From WHSW01 sp963767285 (GTDB lineage Bacteria > Actinomycetota > Thermoleophilia > Solirubrobacterales > 70-9): 64,000 bases of DNA. Within the stretch, counting starts at the first letter, position 1, and the number at the start of each line of letters is the position of its first letter. Positions 25,116-34,002 of this stretch are shown piece by piece. The stretch is from the NCBI GenBank assembly GCA_963767285.1, contig CAVYDJ010000002.1:806001-870000 (forward strand), given 5' to 3'. Position numbers and translations under genes: made by a program. Under the pieces are notes generated by a model. The model ran no database searches and had not been told where the DNA came from. It worked only from the letters and a program-made list of their open reading frames with translations.

Positions 25116-25736
25116 CTAGAGCTGCACGACGATTGCGCTCGTGAGCAGCTCGGCGAGTGGGCCGGTGGGGAAGCCCGCGATCTCGCCGCCGCCGGAGACG
25201 ACCTGGATTCGGCCGTCCTCGGAGGTCAGCTCCATGTCGAGGTCGATCGGCACGGTGACCGTGGTGTCGATCCCGAGCAGCTCGAGCGCCGTGTCGAAGA
25301 TGCTGCTGCCCGGGAGCGAGAGGTCCTCGATGCCGTAGCTGACGAGCTCGTCGGGCGTGGTGGTCCCGGTCGCGGTCAGCCGGTACGGGCCCTCGCCGTC
25401 GCGCTCCAGCTCGAAGCTGGCCAGGTCGAACGGCCCAGCGTGGAAGTTGGCGATCGAGACGTCGACGATCGAGAAGCCGTCGAGGTTCTCGAATACACGC
25501 GTCTGGCGGTTGAGCTCGAGGTCCAGGTCGCGAGCGCTGACCTCGAAGCGCTCGCCGTCGCTGAACAGCAGCCGGGCCGCCGGCACCGCGCCGAGCGTGA
25601 CGTCGGCCGTGCCGCCGCCCTCGGTGAGCCGCGCCTCGACGCGCTTCTCCCCGATGTCCGGGATCAGGATCTGACCGGCGACGAGCAGGAAGACGACGAT
25701 CCCGGCCACGGTCAGCCCCCACTTGGAACGCGACAT
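25116..25736 (-). CDS. DUF2993 (LmeA-like) membrane-anchored protein
   Basis: 206 residues. A single N-terminal membrane segment or signal (about 6-27, WGLTVAGIVVFLLVAGQIL) precedes a beta-rich domain. EKRVEARLTEGGG, then FSDGERFEVSARDLDLEL, and the C-terminal IAGFPTGPLAELLTSAIVVQL fit DUF2993, whose mycobacterial member LmeA acts in lipoglycan (lipomannan) elongation. This domain is related to lipid-binding TULIP-like folds. The protein should face the cell exterior. It is 35 nt downstream of the beta-propeller gene on the same strand. Confidence 0.78.
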   Translation of the reverse strand: MSRSKWGLTVAGIVVFLLVAGQILIPDIGEKRVEARLTEGGGTADVTLGAVPAARLLFSDGERFEVSARDLDLELNRQTRVFENLDGFSIVDVSIANFHAGPFDLASFELERDGEGPYRLTATGTTTPDELVSYGIEDLSLPGSSIFDTALELLGIDTTVTVPIDLDMELTSEDGRIQVVSGGGEIAGFPTGPLAELLTSAIVVQL

Positions 25737-25771
25737 CGCCAAAGCTTGGCAGGCCGCGACCTCGGGCCCGG

Positions 25772-27163
25772 TCAGCTGCCTCGCACGGGCGGGACGGAGC
25801 GGCGCTCGGGGCTGACGACGACACGGGCGATCGTGGTCAGCGACTGGTAGTAGACGTCGCGGCCGAATCCCGGCGCGGGGAAGAGGAAGCCCTGCGAGGG
25901 CGACGGGACGTCGAGGCGGGCCTTGTCGGCGCCGGTGTCGAGATCGAGGACGACGAGCCGGTCGTGGCCGCTCGACAATGAGGCGCGCCGGGCGCGGGCG
26001 GAACGGCCGAACAGCTGAGTGAAACCGCGGACCAGCGGCCGGACGAGCGGCCTCCGCAGCGCGGGCGAGTCGGTCCAATCGCCGACCACCAACTCGCGGG
26101 TGTCCGGGTAGAGGATCAGGTGGCCGGCGTGGGCGAGGCCGTCGCGCCGCCAGAGGTCCACGAGCTCGTCGCCTTCGAGGCGCCAGGCGCGGACGACGGC
26201 GTTGCCGGCGTCGTAGGCGACGACGATCCGGCGCTCCGGGTCCCAGGCCGGCGGATTGGACTCGGTCCCATGAGGGAGGCCGCTGATCTCGACCGAGCGC
26301 ACCGACGCGTCGTCGAGCCGCGCCCACCAAAGCCGCACCGGGCTTGAGGCCTCGCCGCTGCCGAGCATGGTCCGGTCGACATGGTTGCGCCCGTTGTCCA
26401 TCCAGAAGACGTGCTCGTCGGTGATCACCGGGTCCCAGCCGTAGCTGCGGTCGGGGTCCGGCCCGTAGCTCGGGCGCCACTCGTCGTCGAGGATCATGCG
26501 CCCGGCGTCCCGATCCAGGCGCAGCCGGAAGACGGCCGTTGTCCCGACCGCGATCACCGTGGTGCCGTCGGACGCGAGCCGGGCGATCGAGGGCTCCGGC
26601 AGCCTCAGCGGCGGGGCGACCGGAAGCAGAGTCTCTGGATCGAGGATCGAGACCGTCGACGGCTCAAGCCCGGCGGGAGCGTCGCAGTCCTTGGTCACCA
26701 GTTCGCCGCTGTCGAGGACGACGAAGGAGTTGTGGGGGCGGGGGACGGGCAGCCGGTGCGAGGCGAGAACCTCGAGCTCGGGGCTGAGCCGATGCGCCCA
26801 GCGGCCGAAGACCATGTGCAGGTCGCCGGTCGCGTGGGCGGCGATCCCGCCCGGCCACCAGGCGCCGCCGGGCACGCGTGGGCTCGAGGCGGTGACCGCG
26901 AGGGTCTGGGGATCGAGCCGCTCGACCCAGCCCTCGACCGGGGTCGCCTGGACACCGCGGATCGGGATCTCGTGGCGCAGGGCATAGAGCTCGCCGGGCT
27001 CGCGGCGGACGAGCAGATCGGTTGCGAAGGCATCGGCGGCCGCCGCCACCTCGAGCCGCTCGCCGGGCTGGATATCGAGCCCCGGCTGGCCGGCGGCCGA
27101 GCCCCAGCGGCGCGGGCCGCCGTCCTCGCAGGTCCACGTCCCGGGCCAGTAGCCCCCGGTCAT
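25772..27163 (-). CDS. Beta-propeller-like conserved hypothetical protein
   Basis: 463 residues, family not recognised. It has repeated blade-like strands with WxxD/G turns and phrases such as HNSFVVLDSGELVTKD, TTVIAVGTTAVFRL and ERRIVVAYDAGNAVVRAW, which suggests a six- or seven-bladed propeller. No signal peptide is obvious; the N terminus MTGGYWPGTW is hydrophilic. It starts one base inside the TetR stop (TGATG) and is co-transcribed with it. No catalytic residues can be assigned. Binding or carotenoid-oxygenase-like activity would be guesses. Confidence 0.75.
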   Translation of the reverse strand: MTGGYWPGTWTCEDGGPRRWGSAAGQPGLDIQPGERLEVAAAADAFATDLLVRREPGELYALRHEIPIRGVQATPVEGWVERLDPQTLAVTASSPRVPGGAWWPGGIAAHATGDLHMVFGRWAHRLSPELEVLASHRLPVPRPHNSFVVLDSGELVTKDCDAPAGLEPSTVSILDPETLLPVAPPLRLPEPSIARLASDGTTVIAVGTTAVFRLRLDRDAGRMILDDEWRPSYGPDPDRSYGWDPVITDEHVFWMDNGRNHVDRTMLGSGEASSPVRLWWARLDDASVRSVEISGLPHGTESNPPAWDPERRIVVAYDAGNAVVRAWRLEGDELVDLWRRDGLAHAGHLILYPDTRELVVGDWTDSPALRRPLVRPLVRGFTQLFGRSARARRASLSSGHDRLVVLDLDTGADKARLDVPSPSQGFLFPAPGFGRDVYYQSLTTIARVVVSPERRSVPPVRGS

Positions 27164-27762
27164 CAGCTCCTCATCGCCGCGGCCCAGATCCCGGTCAGGG
27201 TCTCGACCGCGGTCTCGGCGGAGACCCGCGGCTCGCGCCCGAAGGCGTCGAGCAGATAGCTCTCGTTGAGCTTGTTGAGGGCGCGCGCGGTCTCGCTGAC
27301 GTCGTCAAACGACGCCCCCGAGTTGCGAAGCGCGTCCGCGACCAGCTCGTCGAAGCGCTGCCGGACCATGTCCTGGTCCGGCGTCAGCCCGGGATCGGCG
27401 GCCGAAGCCTCGGCGACCGCTCGCAGCACCGGCCCGTGGCGGCGGTAGACGGCGACCGGCAGCTCGATCGCCTCGCGGATCGCCTCCGGGCCGTGGTCCA
27501 CGCGGGTCGCGGCGAGCTTCAGCTGCGCGCCGTAGAGCTCCTCGATCGCCTGGCGGCCGGCGCGGACGAGCAGGTCGCCGAGGTCGTCGAAGTGGCGGTA
27601 GAAGAGGGTCCGGCCAATCCCCGCCCGGGCCATCACCTCGGCCACGTTGAGCTCGGCGAACGAGCGCTCGCGCACGAGCTCGCCGGCCGCGTCGATGATC
27701 CGCTGACGGGTACGTTCGCGCGTTTCGCGTGTTCTGACTTTCTGTGGGCTGGACATCGCCAT
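27163..27762 (-). CDS. TetR family transcriptional regulator
   Basis: 199 residues (197 if ATG 27756 is used). TetR_N domain at about residues 12-60: RIIDAAGELVRERSFAELNVAEVMARAGIGRTLFYRHFDD in two halves, with the typical FYRHF end. The ligand part is helical, with a Trp-free middle. It is divergent from the sulfatase gene at 27800, with an imperfect palindrome between, and upstream of the propeller gene in the same transcript. It probably controls one or both of these. Confidence 0.88.
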   Translation of the reverse strand: MAMSSPQKVRTRETRERTRQRIIDAAGELVRERSFAELNVAEVMARAGIGRTLFYRHFDDLGDLLVRAGRQAIEELYGAQLKLAATRVDHGPEAIREAIELPVAVYRRHGPVLRAVAEASAADPGLTPDQDMVRQRFDELVADALRNSGASFDDVSETARALNKLNESYLLDAFGREPRVSAETAVETLTGIWAAAMRS

Positions 27763-27771
27763 TGACAGAGT

Positions 27772-27788
27772 GTGACACAGCGTGTTAC
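27772..27788. promoter_or_regulatory. Candidate TetR operator
   Basis: GTGACAC-AGC-GTGTTAC is a 17-bp palindrome with one mismatched pair. It lies between the TetR gene (start 27762) and the sulfatase gene (start 27800). A possible -10 hexamer TACGGT (27786-27791) overlaps its right arm and ends 8 nt before the sulfatase GTG, so binding would block transcription. Confidence 0.5.
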
Positions 27789-27799
27789 GGTAGGCAACA

Positions 27800-29419
27800 G
27801 TGACCAGGGAAGGCACGAAACTCGCGGCCGCGCTCGCCCTCGTGTGGCTTATCGCCGCAGGTCCCGCGCAGGCCCGCCCGACCTCGGCGGACGACGACGG
27901 CCGCCCGAACATCCTCGTCGTGATGACCGACGACATGAGCGCCGCCGACCTCCAGCTGATGCCGAACGTCGAGAAGCTGCTGGCGAAGAAGGGCACCACC
28001 TTCGACGACGCCGTCGACTCCTTCCCGCTGTGCTGCCCGGCGCGAGCGACCTTCATCACCGGCCAGTACGCCCACAACCACGAGGTCAAGGGCAACTTCG
28101 CGCCCTACGGCTGGTACGGCATGAAGGACCGCAAGAACATCCTGCCGGCCTGGCTCCAGGACGCCGGTTACCGGACGGCGATGATCGGCAAGTGGCTGAA
28201 CGGCTACGGCAGCCGCGACCAGCACGGCGAGGTCCCGAAAGGCTTCGACACCTGGCGCGGCCTGCTCGACGTCTCGGCCTACGACTACTCCAACTTCGTC
28301 ATGAACATGGACGGGACGCTGAGGGCGTGGGGCGACAAGGACTTCGCCCGCAAGCTGGTCGAGTTCGCGATCATCCAGGTCGACAACGAGCCCGACACCC
28401 TGACGTCGATCTTCGCCAAGCTCGAGGAGCTGTTCGGGCCGCGCCCCTACAGCTACTGGGGCGCCGAGACCACAGAGGCGTACTCGCCGGACGTGACCGG
28501 CAAGGTCACCGAGCGGCTGGTCAAGGCCGAGCGCAGGCAGGAGGACCCGTTCTTCGTCTGGTGGTCGCCGGCCGCGCCGCATCGCGAGGACGTGGCGACG
28601 ACGCTGATGGGCCGCCCGGGCCCCGACCCGCGGCCGCCACCCCGCTACGAGGACGAGAGCAAGGGCTACACGCTGCCCCAGCCGCCGAACTTCAACGAGG
28701 CCGACACCTCCGACAAGTCGCAGAACTTCCAGTCCAAGGCGGGGCCGCTCAGCGAGGCGACGATCGCCCAGCTGCAGCTCGACTACGAGGGCCGGGCCGG
28801 TTCGCTGCTGGCGGTCGACGACCACGTCGGCAAGCTCGTCGAGATCCTCGACCAGACCGACCAGCTCAAGAACACGATGATCGTCTTCCTCTCCGACAAC
28901 GGCTGGATGCAGGGCGAGCACCGGATCCCGGGCGACAAGTTCCTGCCGTACGAGGAGTCGCTGAAGGTGCCGCTGGTGATCCGCGGGCCCGGCGTGCCGA
29001 AGAACCAGACCGTCGAGGGCCAGGTGTCGAACATCGACTTCGCCCCGACGCTCGTCGACGCCGCGAACGCGAAGGCGGGGCGGACGATGGACGGCGTCTC
29101 GCTGCTGCCGACGATCCGCAATCCCAACAAGCGCCCGAAGCGCGCGATCGAGATCGAGGCGCTGGAGCCGCTGTTCGCCAGCCCGGATATCCCGGTCAAC
29201 GCGTGGGATCGGCCCTACACCGGGGTGCGCACCGACCGCTACACCTACGTCGTCTGGACCGAGACCGGCGAGAAGGAGCTCTACGACCGCGAGACGGATC
29301 CGTACCAGCTGCAAAACGTCGCCGGCGACCCGGCCTACGCCACCGTCGAGGCGGATCTGGCCGCGAAGCTGGCGCAGCTCGAGAACTGCAAGGGCAACGC
29401 CTGCAACGTGCCCCAGTGA
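27800..29419 (+). CDS. Secreted sulfatase
   Basis: 539 residues from GTG. Signal peptide 1-25 ending AQA. Metal ligands are in NILVVMTDDM (D44, D45). The formylglycine motif CxPxR is LCCPARATFITG with C78 and R82. Later, FLSDNGWMQGEHR carries the C-terminal metal-binding Asp-Asn. Arylsulfatase-type enzymes hydrolyse sulfate esters after C78 is oxidised by a formylglycine-generating enzyme, which is not in this window. A paralogue is at 49854. It overlaps the next gene by 4 nt. Confidence 0.93.
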   Translation: MTREGTKLAAALALVWLIAAGPAQARPTSADDDGRPNILVVMTDDMSAADLQLMPNVEKLLAKKGTTFDDAVDSFPLCCPARATFITGQYAHNHEVKGNFAPYGWYGMKDRKNILPAWLQDAGYRTAMIGKWLNGYGSRDQHGEVPKGFDTWRGLLDVSAYDYSNFVMNMDGTLRAWGDKDFARKLVEFAIIQVDNEPDTLTSIFAKLEELFGPRPYSYWGAETTEAYSPDVTGKVTERLVKAERRQEDPFFVWWSPAAPHREDVATTLMGRPGPDPRPPPRYEDESKGYTLPQPPNFNEADTSDKSQNFQSKAGPLSEATIAQLQLDYEGRAGSLLAVDDHVGKLVEILDQTDQLKNTMIVFLSDNGWMQGEHRIPGDKFLPYEESLKVPLVIRGPGVPKNQTVEGQVSNIDFAPTLVDAANAKAGRTMDGVSLLPTIRNPNKRPKRAIEIEALEPLFASPDIPVNAWDRPYTGVRTDRYTYVVWTETGEKELYDRETDPYQLQNVAGDPAYATVEADLAAKLAQLENCKGNACNVPQ

Positions 29420-30477
29420 GGGTCGCTCGACTCGTCGGCGCCTTCGCCGCGGTGGCCGCGCTCGCGGCTCAAGGGGGTGCCGCGGCGAAGCCGCCGATCG
29501 ACTTCTACGACGCGCGCTATTGCGAGATCCTCGTGCTGACCGGCGAGGTGCCTGATGCGACCGTCACGGTCTTCAACACGATCGGCCTCAATCACTGCAC
29601 GCCGGAGAAGTGGAACGCGATCGACGCCGGCGCGCTGACCCAGGAGCTCGGCGCCAAAGCGGTGATCCTGAACGGCCCGCGCCACTTCCTGATGGATTCG
29701 GCGACCGGCAAGCCCGGGCCGGTGCGGTCGTTCGACGGCCTGGAGATGCGGAAGGTCGCGTCGATCGCGATCCGCAGCAACGAGGAGCTGGTCGCTCGGA
29801 CCTACGCCGAGCGGACCATCACGCGCAACAACACCTGGACCTGGGAGGCGGGCCGGCGCGTCTACGAGCTGCTGGCGCCGAACGGCTCGAACTACGTGAT
29901 GCAGAGCTACTCGCAGATTCTCGACCCCGACCTGTCGCTCGCGCAGCTGCGCTCACTCGGCGACCGGCTCGAACTGCCGCAGGGCTGGCAGTACCGCAGC
30001 CGGGTGCTCAAGCGCGACCTGATCCTGAAGGCCCGGGGGTCCGCGACCATCGTGCAGGACGACCTCACCAACACCTACCAGCTGGTCTCGCGCAAGACGC
30101 ACGCGGAGCGCCATGAGGTCGACCTGCAGGGCGCGACGAAGCTCGTCGATTCGTCCGGCGGCGTGCTCCACGACCACGGCACCGTCTCCGGCGAGCCGTT
30201 CGGCAACGGCACGATCGACCTGTTCGTCACCTTCGGCGACGACTCCACCGCGACCGGGAGCTTCACGATCGACGCCAAGGGCGGCTCGGCGTTCGGCACC
30301 GTCGAGATGACGTACATCGTCACCGGCAACGAGATCGACTTCGTCGGGACGGCGGACTTCACCGGCGGCACCGGCAGGTTCCGCGGCATCAAGGGCACCG
30401 ACCTCGCCGCCCACGACCACAACACGCTCGACGGTCAGAACGGGGTCATCGAGCTGGATGGGTTCGTGAAGTACTGA
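29416..30477 (+). CDS. Secreted two-part protein with a C-terminal barrel
   Basis: 353 residues from a GTG in a GTGA overlap with the sulfatase. Signal peptide about 1-24. The first part (25-195) has VFNTIGLNHCTPEKWNAID and KAVILNGPRHFLMDSA, a pattern known from uncharacterised secreted proteins. The second part (210-353) alternates strands rich in Gly/Thr (GNGTIDLFVTFGDDSTATG, FTGGTGRFRGIKG) like allene-oxide-cyclase/dirigent-type barrels. No enzyme activity can be named. Coupled translation with the sulfatase suggests a joint extracellular task. Confidence 0.75.
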   Translation: MRVARLVGAFAAVAALAAQGGAAAKPPIDFYDARYCEILVLTGEVPDATVTVFNTIGLNHCTPEKWNAIDAGALTQELGAKAVILNGPRHFLMDSATGKPGPVRSFDGLEMRKVASIAIRSNEELVARTYAERTITRNNTWTWEAGRRVYELLAPNGSNYVMQSYSQILDPDLSLAQLRSLGDRLELPQGWQYRSRVLKRDLILKARGSATIVQDDLTNTYQLVSRKTHAERHEVDLQGATKLVDSSGGVLHDHGTVSGEPFGNGTIDLFVTFGDDSTATGSFTIDAKGGSAFGTVEMTYIVTGNEIDFVGTADFTGGTGRFRGIKGTDLAAHDHNTLDGQNGVIELDGFVKY

Positions 30478-30482
30478 GCAAA

Positions 30483-30488
30483 TAGGCT
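30483..30488 (+). promoter_or_regulatory. Candidate -10 element (TAGGCT) of the carboxylase beta gene
   Basis: TAGGCT ends 9 nt before the ATG at 30498, outside any stop codon, so a leaderless start of this gene is possible. Confidence 0.45.
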
Positions 30489-30497
30489 CAGGTCAGA

Positions 30498-32633
30498 ATG
30501 ACCGAGCGCAACCCCCGCGTGCTGGCGATCGATGCCGGCGGGACGATGACCGACACGTTCATCGTCGACGAGGCGGGCTCGTTCGTGGTCGGCAAGGCCC
30601 AGACGACGCCGGAGAACGAGTCGGTCGGGTTCATGGAATCGGCACACGACGCGCTCGCCCAGTGGGAGTCGACCCCCCCGGAGTCATTCCCGCGGATCGC
30701 CTCGGGCATCTACTCCGGGACGGCCATGCTGAACCGCCTGCTGACCCGCACGGGCCGCCGCATCGGGGCGATCGTCACCGCCGGGCAGGAGGACTACCTG
30801 CGAATCGAACGTGGGATCCAGACCTACCTCGGGTTCTCCTACTCCGACCGGCTGCACATCGCGACCCACTTCCACAACGAGCCGATCGTCGAGCGGGAGC
30901 TGGTCAAGGGAGTGCGGGGGCGGATCGACGTCATGGGCGCCGAGGTCTTGCCGTTGCGCGAGGCAGACGCGCGCGAGTCCGCCGAGGCGCTGATCGACGC
31001 CGAGGTCGAGGGCATCTGCGTCTGCCTGTTGTTCGGCTATCGCAACGCCGCGCACGAGATCCGGATCGGTGAGATCGTCGAGGAGGTGAAGGCCGAGCGC
31101 GGCGTCCCCGAGCTGCCGGTCTACCTCGCCTCCGAGCTCTACCCGCTGCGCCGCGACCTGCCGCGGCTGAACTCGACGCTGATCGAGGCCTATGCGGCCG
31201 AACCGTCGCGCGGCACGATGCAGAAGGTCCGCGACGAGACCAAGGCGGCGGGCGCGGAGTTCGAGCTGCGGGTGATGGCCTCGCACGGCGGGACGATCTC
31301 GATCGAGGCCAAGGAGCTGGCAACGACGCTCGTCTCCGGTCCGATCGGCGGCGTGGTGGGGGGGCAGTCGATCGCGGAGCGGATGGGGCTTCCAAACCTG
31401 CTCTGCACCGACATCGGCGGCACCTCCTTCGACATCGCGCTGATCACCGACGGGCGCTTCGAGATCACGCCGACTCCCGACATCGCCCGCTTCATGCTCA
31501 ACATGCCGCTGGTCCGCATCGACTCGCTCGGCGCCGGCACCGGCTCCTTCGTGCGCGTCAACCCGAACTCCAACCGCCCCGAGCTCGGACCCGACTCGGC
31601 GGGCTCGCGGATCGGCGTCAGCTGGCCCGAGGGCGGCCTCGACACCGTTTCGGTCACCGACCTCAACGTCGTCCTCGGCCGCGTCAACCCCGACTACTTC
31701 CTCGGCGGCGACATCACGCTCGACCCCGAGCGCGCCCGGGCCGAGGTCAAGCGCCAGGTCGCCGAGCCGCTCGGCCTTGGCGTCGAGGACGCGGCGGCTG
31801 GCGTGATCGAGCTGTTCGAGCAGACGCTTCGCAACGAGGCGATCGGGCGGATCCTCGGCAAGGGCTACTCGCCGGCCGACTACGCGCTGCTCTGCTACGG
31901 CGGCGGCGGACCGCTCCACGTCGCCGGCTACACCGAGGGCGTCAGCTACCGCGACATCCTGATCCCCGCCTGGGCCGCCGGGTTCTCCGCCTACGGCTGC
32001 GCGTGCGCCGACTTCGAGTACCGCTACGACCAGACCGTCGACATGCCCATCCTGCCGAGCGCGGGGGAGATGGAGAAGGCGGGCATCGGCTTCATGGTCA
32101 CCGGGGCCTGGCAGGGGCTGCAGGAGCGGGTCGCGGCCGAGTTCGAGAAGTCGGGGGTCGATCGCGACCGGATCAGCTTCACCCACTCGGCGCGGATGCA
32201 GTACTACGGCCAGCTCAACGACATCGAGATCGTCTCGCCGCACATGGAGATGGAGGAGGCCGCTCACGTCGACGCGCTGATCGACGAGTTCGAGGAGGCC
32301 TACTCGAAGGTCTACGCGCGCTCCGCGCGCTCACCCGAGCTCGGCTATCTGATCACCCAGGCGATCGTCCACGGATCGGTCGAGGTGGAGAAGCCGGCAC
32401 TGCCCGAGCTCGACGAGGTCGCCGGATCCCCGCCTGTCAGCGCGACGCGGAAGGTGAGGTGGTCCGACGGCGACGCCGAGACGGCGATCATCCGGCTCGA
32501 GGAGGTCGAGGCGGGACACGAGATCGAGGGCCCGGCGATCGTCGAGCACTCCGCGACCACCTTCACGATCCCGCCCGGGCGCACGGCGCGCCTGGACCGC
32601 AACCAGATCTTCCACCTCTCGGGGACCGGCTAG
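30498..32633 (+). CDS. Hydantoinase A/acetone carboxylase beta-like subunit
   Basis: 711 residues, close to the size of AcxA-type beta subunits. Two ATP-binding phosphate motifs of the HyuA/ASKHA type are seen: LAIDAGGTMTDTFIV (9-23) and LCTDIGGTSFDIALI (about 306-320). Also YGGGGPLHVAGY and the C-terminal GPAIVEHSATTFTIPPG. In acetone carboxylases this subunit uses ATP to activate bicarbonate and ketone; related systems are acetophenone carboxylase, hydantoinase and oxoprolinase. The partner is the fused subunit at 36286. The stop shares CTAG with the convergent secreted-protein gene. The substrate is not determined by sequence alone. Confidence 0.88.
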   Translation: MTERNPRVLAIDAGGTMTDTFIVDEAGSFVVGKAQTTPENESVGFMESAHDALAQWESTPPESFPRIASGIYSGTAMLNRLLTRTGRRIGAIVTAGQEDYLRIERGIQTYLGFSYSDRLHIATHFHNEPIVERELVKGVRGRIDVMGAEVLPLREADARESAEALIDAEVEGICVCLLFGYRNAAHEIRIGEIVEEVKAERGVPELPVYLASELYPLRRDLPRLNSTLIEAYAAEPSRGTMQKVRDETKAAGAEFELRVMASHGGTISIEAKELATTLVSGPIGGVVGGQSIAERMGLPNLLCTDIGGTSFDIALITDGRFEITPTPDIARFMLNMPLVRIDSLGAGTGSFVRVNPNSNRPELGPDSAGSRIGVSWPEGGLDTVSVTDLNVVLGRVNPDYFLGGDITLDPERARAEVKRQVAEPLGLGVEDAAAGVIELFEQTLRNEAIGRILGKGYSPADYALLCYGGGGPLHVAGYTEGVSYRDILIPAWAAGFSAYGCACADFEYRYDQTVDMPILPSAGEMEKAGIGFMVTGAWQGLQERVAAEFEKSGVDRDRISFTHSARMQYYGQLNDIEIVSPHMEMEEAAHVDALIDEFEEAYSKVYARSARSPELGYLITQAIVHGSVEVEKPALPELDEVAGSPPVSATRKVRWSDGDAETAIIRLEEVEAGHEIEGPAIVEHSATTFTIPPGRTARLDRNQIFHLSGTG

Positions 32634-33991
32634 CAGCCGCGCCCCTCGAACTCCTCGGTCGTCGTGTAGGAGGACCGGGGGAAGCGCGAACCCATGACCG
32701 CCTCCGCCGGCTCGGTGCCGGGGTCGGCGATCCGCTGGATCGCCTGCTCGTACTTGGGGGAGACGAGCATGTTGCGCATGATCAGCAGGCCGTAGTTCGG
32801 ATCGCCGGCACCGTCGCCCCGGTCGCCCCAGTCGAGCCAGGCGACGCCGCAGCGGGCGCGGGCGTTGGCCGGGCGGTCGGCGGCCGTGGAGAGCACGACG
32901 GTGTAGTTGCGCCCGGACCGCTCGAGCACCTGGCGGTCCGCGAGGCAGTCCGGGGTGCGCGCCGTGACCCGCGACTCACCCGAGCAGATCGACCAGTATC
33001 GAAGCTCGGCGCCGGGCATCCGGCGCGGCTCGGTGTAGGTGCGGGGAAAGCGGGGGAGCCTGCCGTTGACGACCACCACCCCGCCGAAGAGCCGGCTCAG
33101 GTGGGTGTAGACGTAGGCGCTGTCGCGGTTCGAGTAGAAGCCGCCCTCCAGGTCGCCGCCCATCCCCAGGCGCGCCTCGCGGCCCGCCGCCGTGCAGTCG
33201 CTGATCACCGCCAGCGAGGCGTAGTCGACGTTGAAGAAGCGCTCCCAGCGGATCGGGTCGTAGGCGGGGTTGGTCTGGGGGTCGCAGCCGGGTGCGGCCC
33301 GGGCCCCCTGCCAGACCGCCGCCGGCACCGTCTGCACGGTGATCTCGCGGTTCGGGTCGTTGATCCGCTCGCAGGTGGCCGCCGGGTCGAGGACGCCCCC
33401 GTCGGCGAGTCGCAGCTGCGCCGCGGGCAGCCCGGTGCCGCCGGTCAGGTCACGGCCGGGATCGGGCTCGTAGACGCGGTAGGCGAGCTCGATCGGCACG
33501 CTGCCCGAGGGCTGCGCGTAGAGGGTGTTCGGCTCCCGCGCCTCGGCCGGGACCGGCTGGTCGACGACCGTCACCGTCCACGACCGCTGCGAGCGCCCCC
33601 GCAGATGCCCGGCGATGAACGGGTTCGTGCTGCCGGGATCCGGCTTCACCGCGGTGTCGGACAGGGCGTCGGTCGGCGCTCCCTCCGAGTAGGCGTTCAG
33701 CGACATGTAGCGGCCATAGGGGTATCGCCCGGTCAGGGTCAGCTCAGAGTCCTCGGGGAGGTTGAAGCGGGCGAGCCAGTAGGTCGCGGATTCCTCCGGG
33801 AAGTTGAAGTCGCGCCCGTCGAACCCGCGTGTCGACGGACCCCTGGTCGAGATCGGGCCTTCCCAGAAGCAGGTCGCCGGAGGATCCGAGTCGGGCACCG
33901 CCGGCTGCCCGCCGCCCGCCGCGGCGCCGGCGGCCACGAGCGCCGCCAGCACGATTCCCACCGCAACCCCCAAGCCTCCGATACGTTGCAT
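32630..33991 (-). CDS. Secreted conserved hypothetical protein
   Basis: 453 residues from ATG 33991. Signal peptide about 1-27 (IGGLGVAVGIVLAALVAAGAAAG). The mature part is beta-rich, with phrases such as YWLARFNLPEDSELTLTGRYP, GRYMSLNAYSEG, VYTHLSRLFGGVVVVNGRLP and RYWSICSGES. Cysteines are spread and could form disulfides. The family is not recognised by name; related secreted proteins occur in actinobacteria and proteobacteria. A TACGCT hexamer ends 7 nt upstream. The gene is back to back with the alpha/beta hydrolase at 34003, 11 nt apart. It may process or bind an extracellular substrate. Confidence 0.75.
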   Translation of the reverse strand: MQRIGGLGVAVGIVLAALVAAGAAAGGGQPAVPDSDPPATCFWEGPISTRGPSTRGFDGRDFNFPEESATYWLARFNLPEDSELTLTGRYPYGRYMSLNAYSEGAPTDALSDTAVKPDPGSTNPFIAGHLRGRSQRSWTVTVVDQPVPAEAREPNTLYAQPSGSVPIELAYRVYEPDPGRDLTGGTGLPAAQLRLADGGVLDPAATCERINDPNREITVQTVPAAVWQGARAAPGCDPQTNPAYDPIRWERFFNVDYASLAVISDCTAAGREARLGMGGDLEGGFYSNRDSAYVYTHLSRLFGGVVVVNGRLPRFPRTYTEPRRMPGAELRYWSICSGESRVTARTPDCLADRQVLERSGRNYTVVLSTAADRPANARARCGVAWLDWGDRGDGAGDPNYGLLIMRNMLVSPKYEQAIQRIADPGTEPAEAVMGSRFPRSSYTTTEEFEGRGC

Positions 33992-34002
33992 GCGCAAAGC
34001 GT

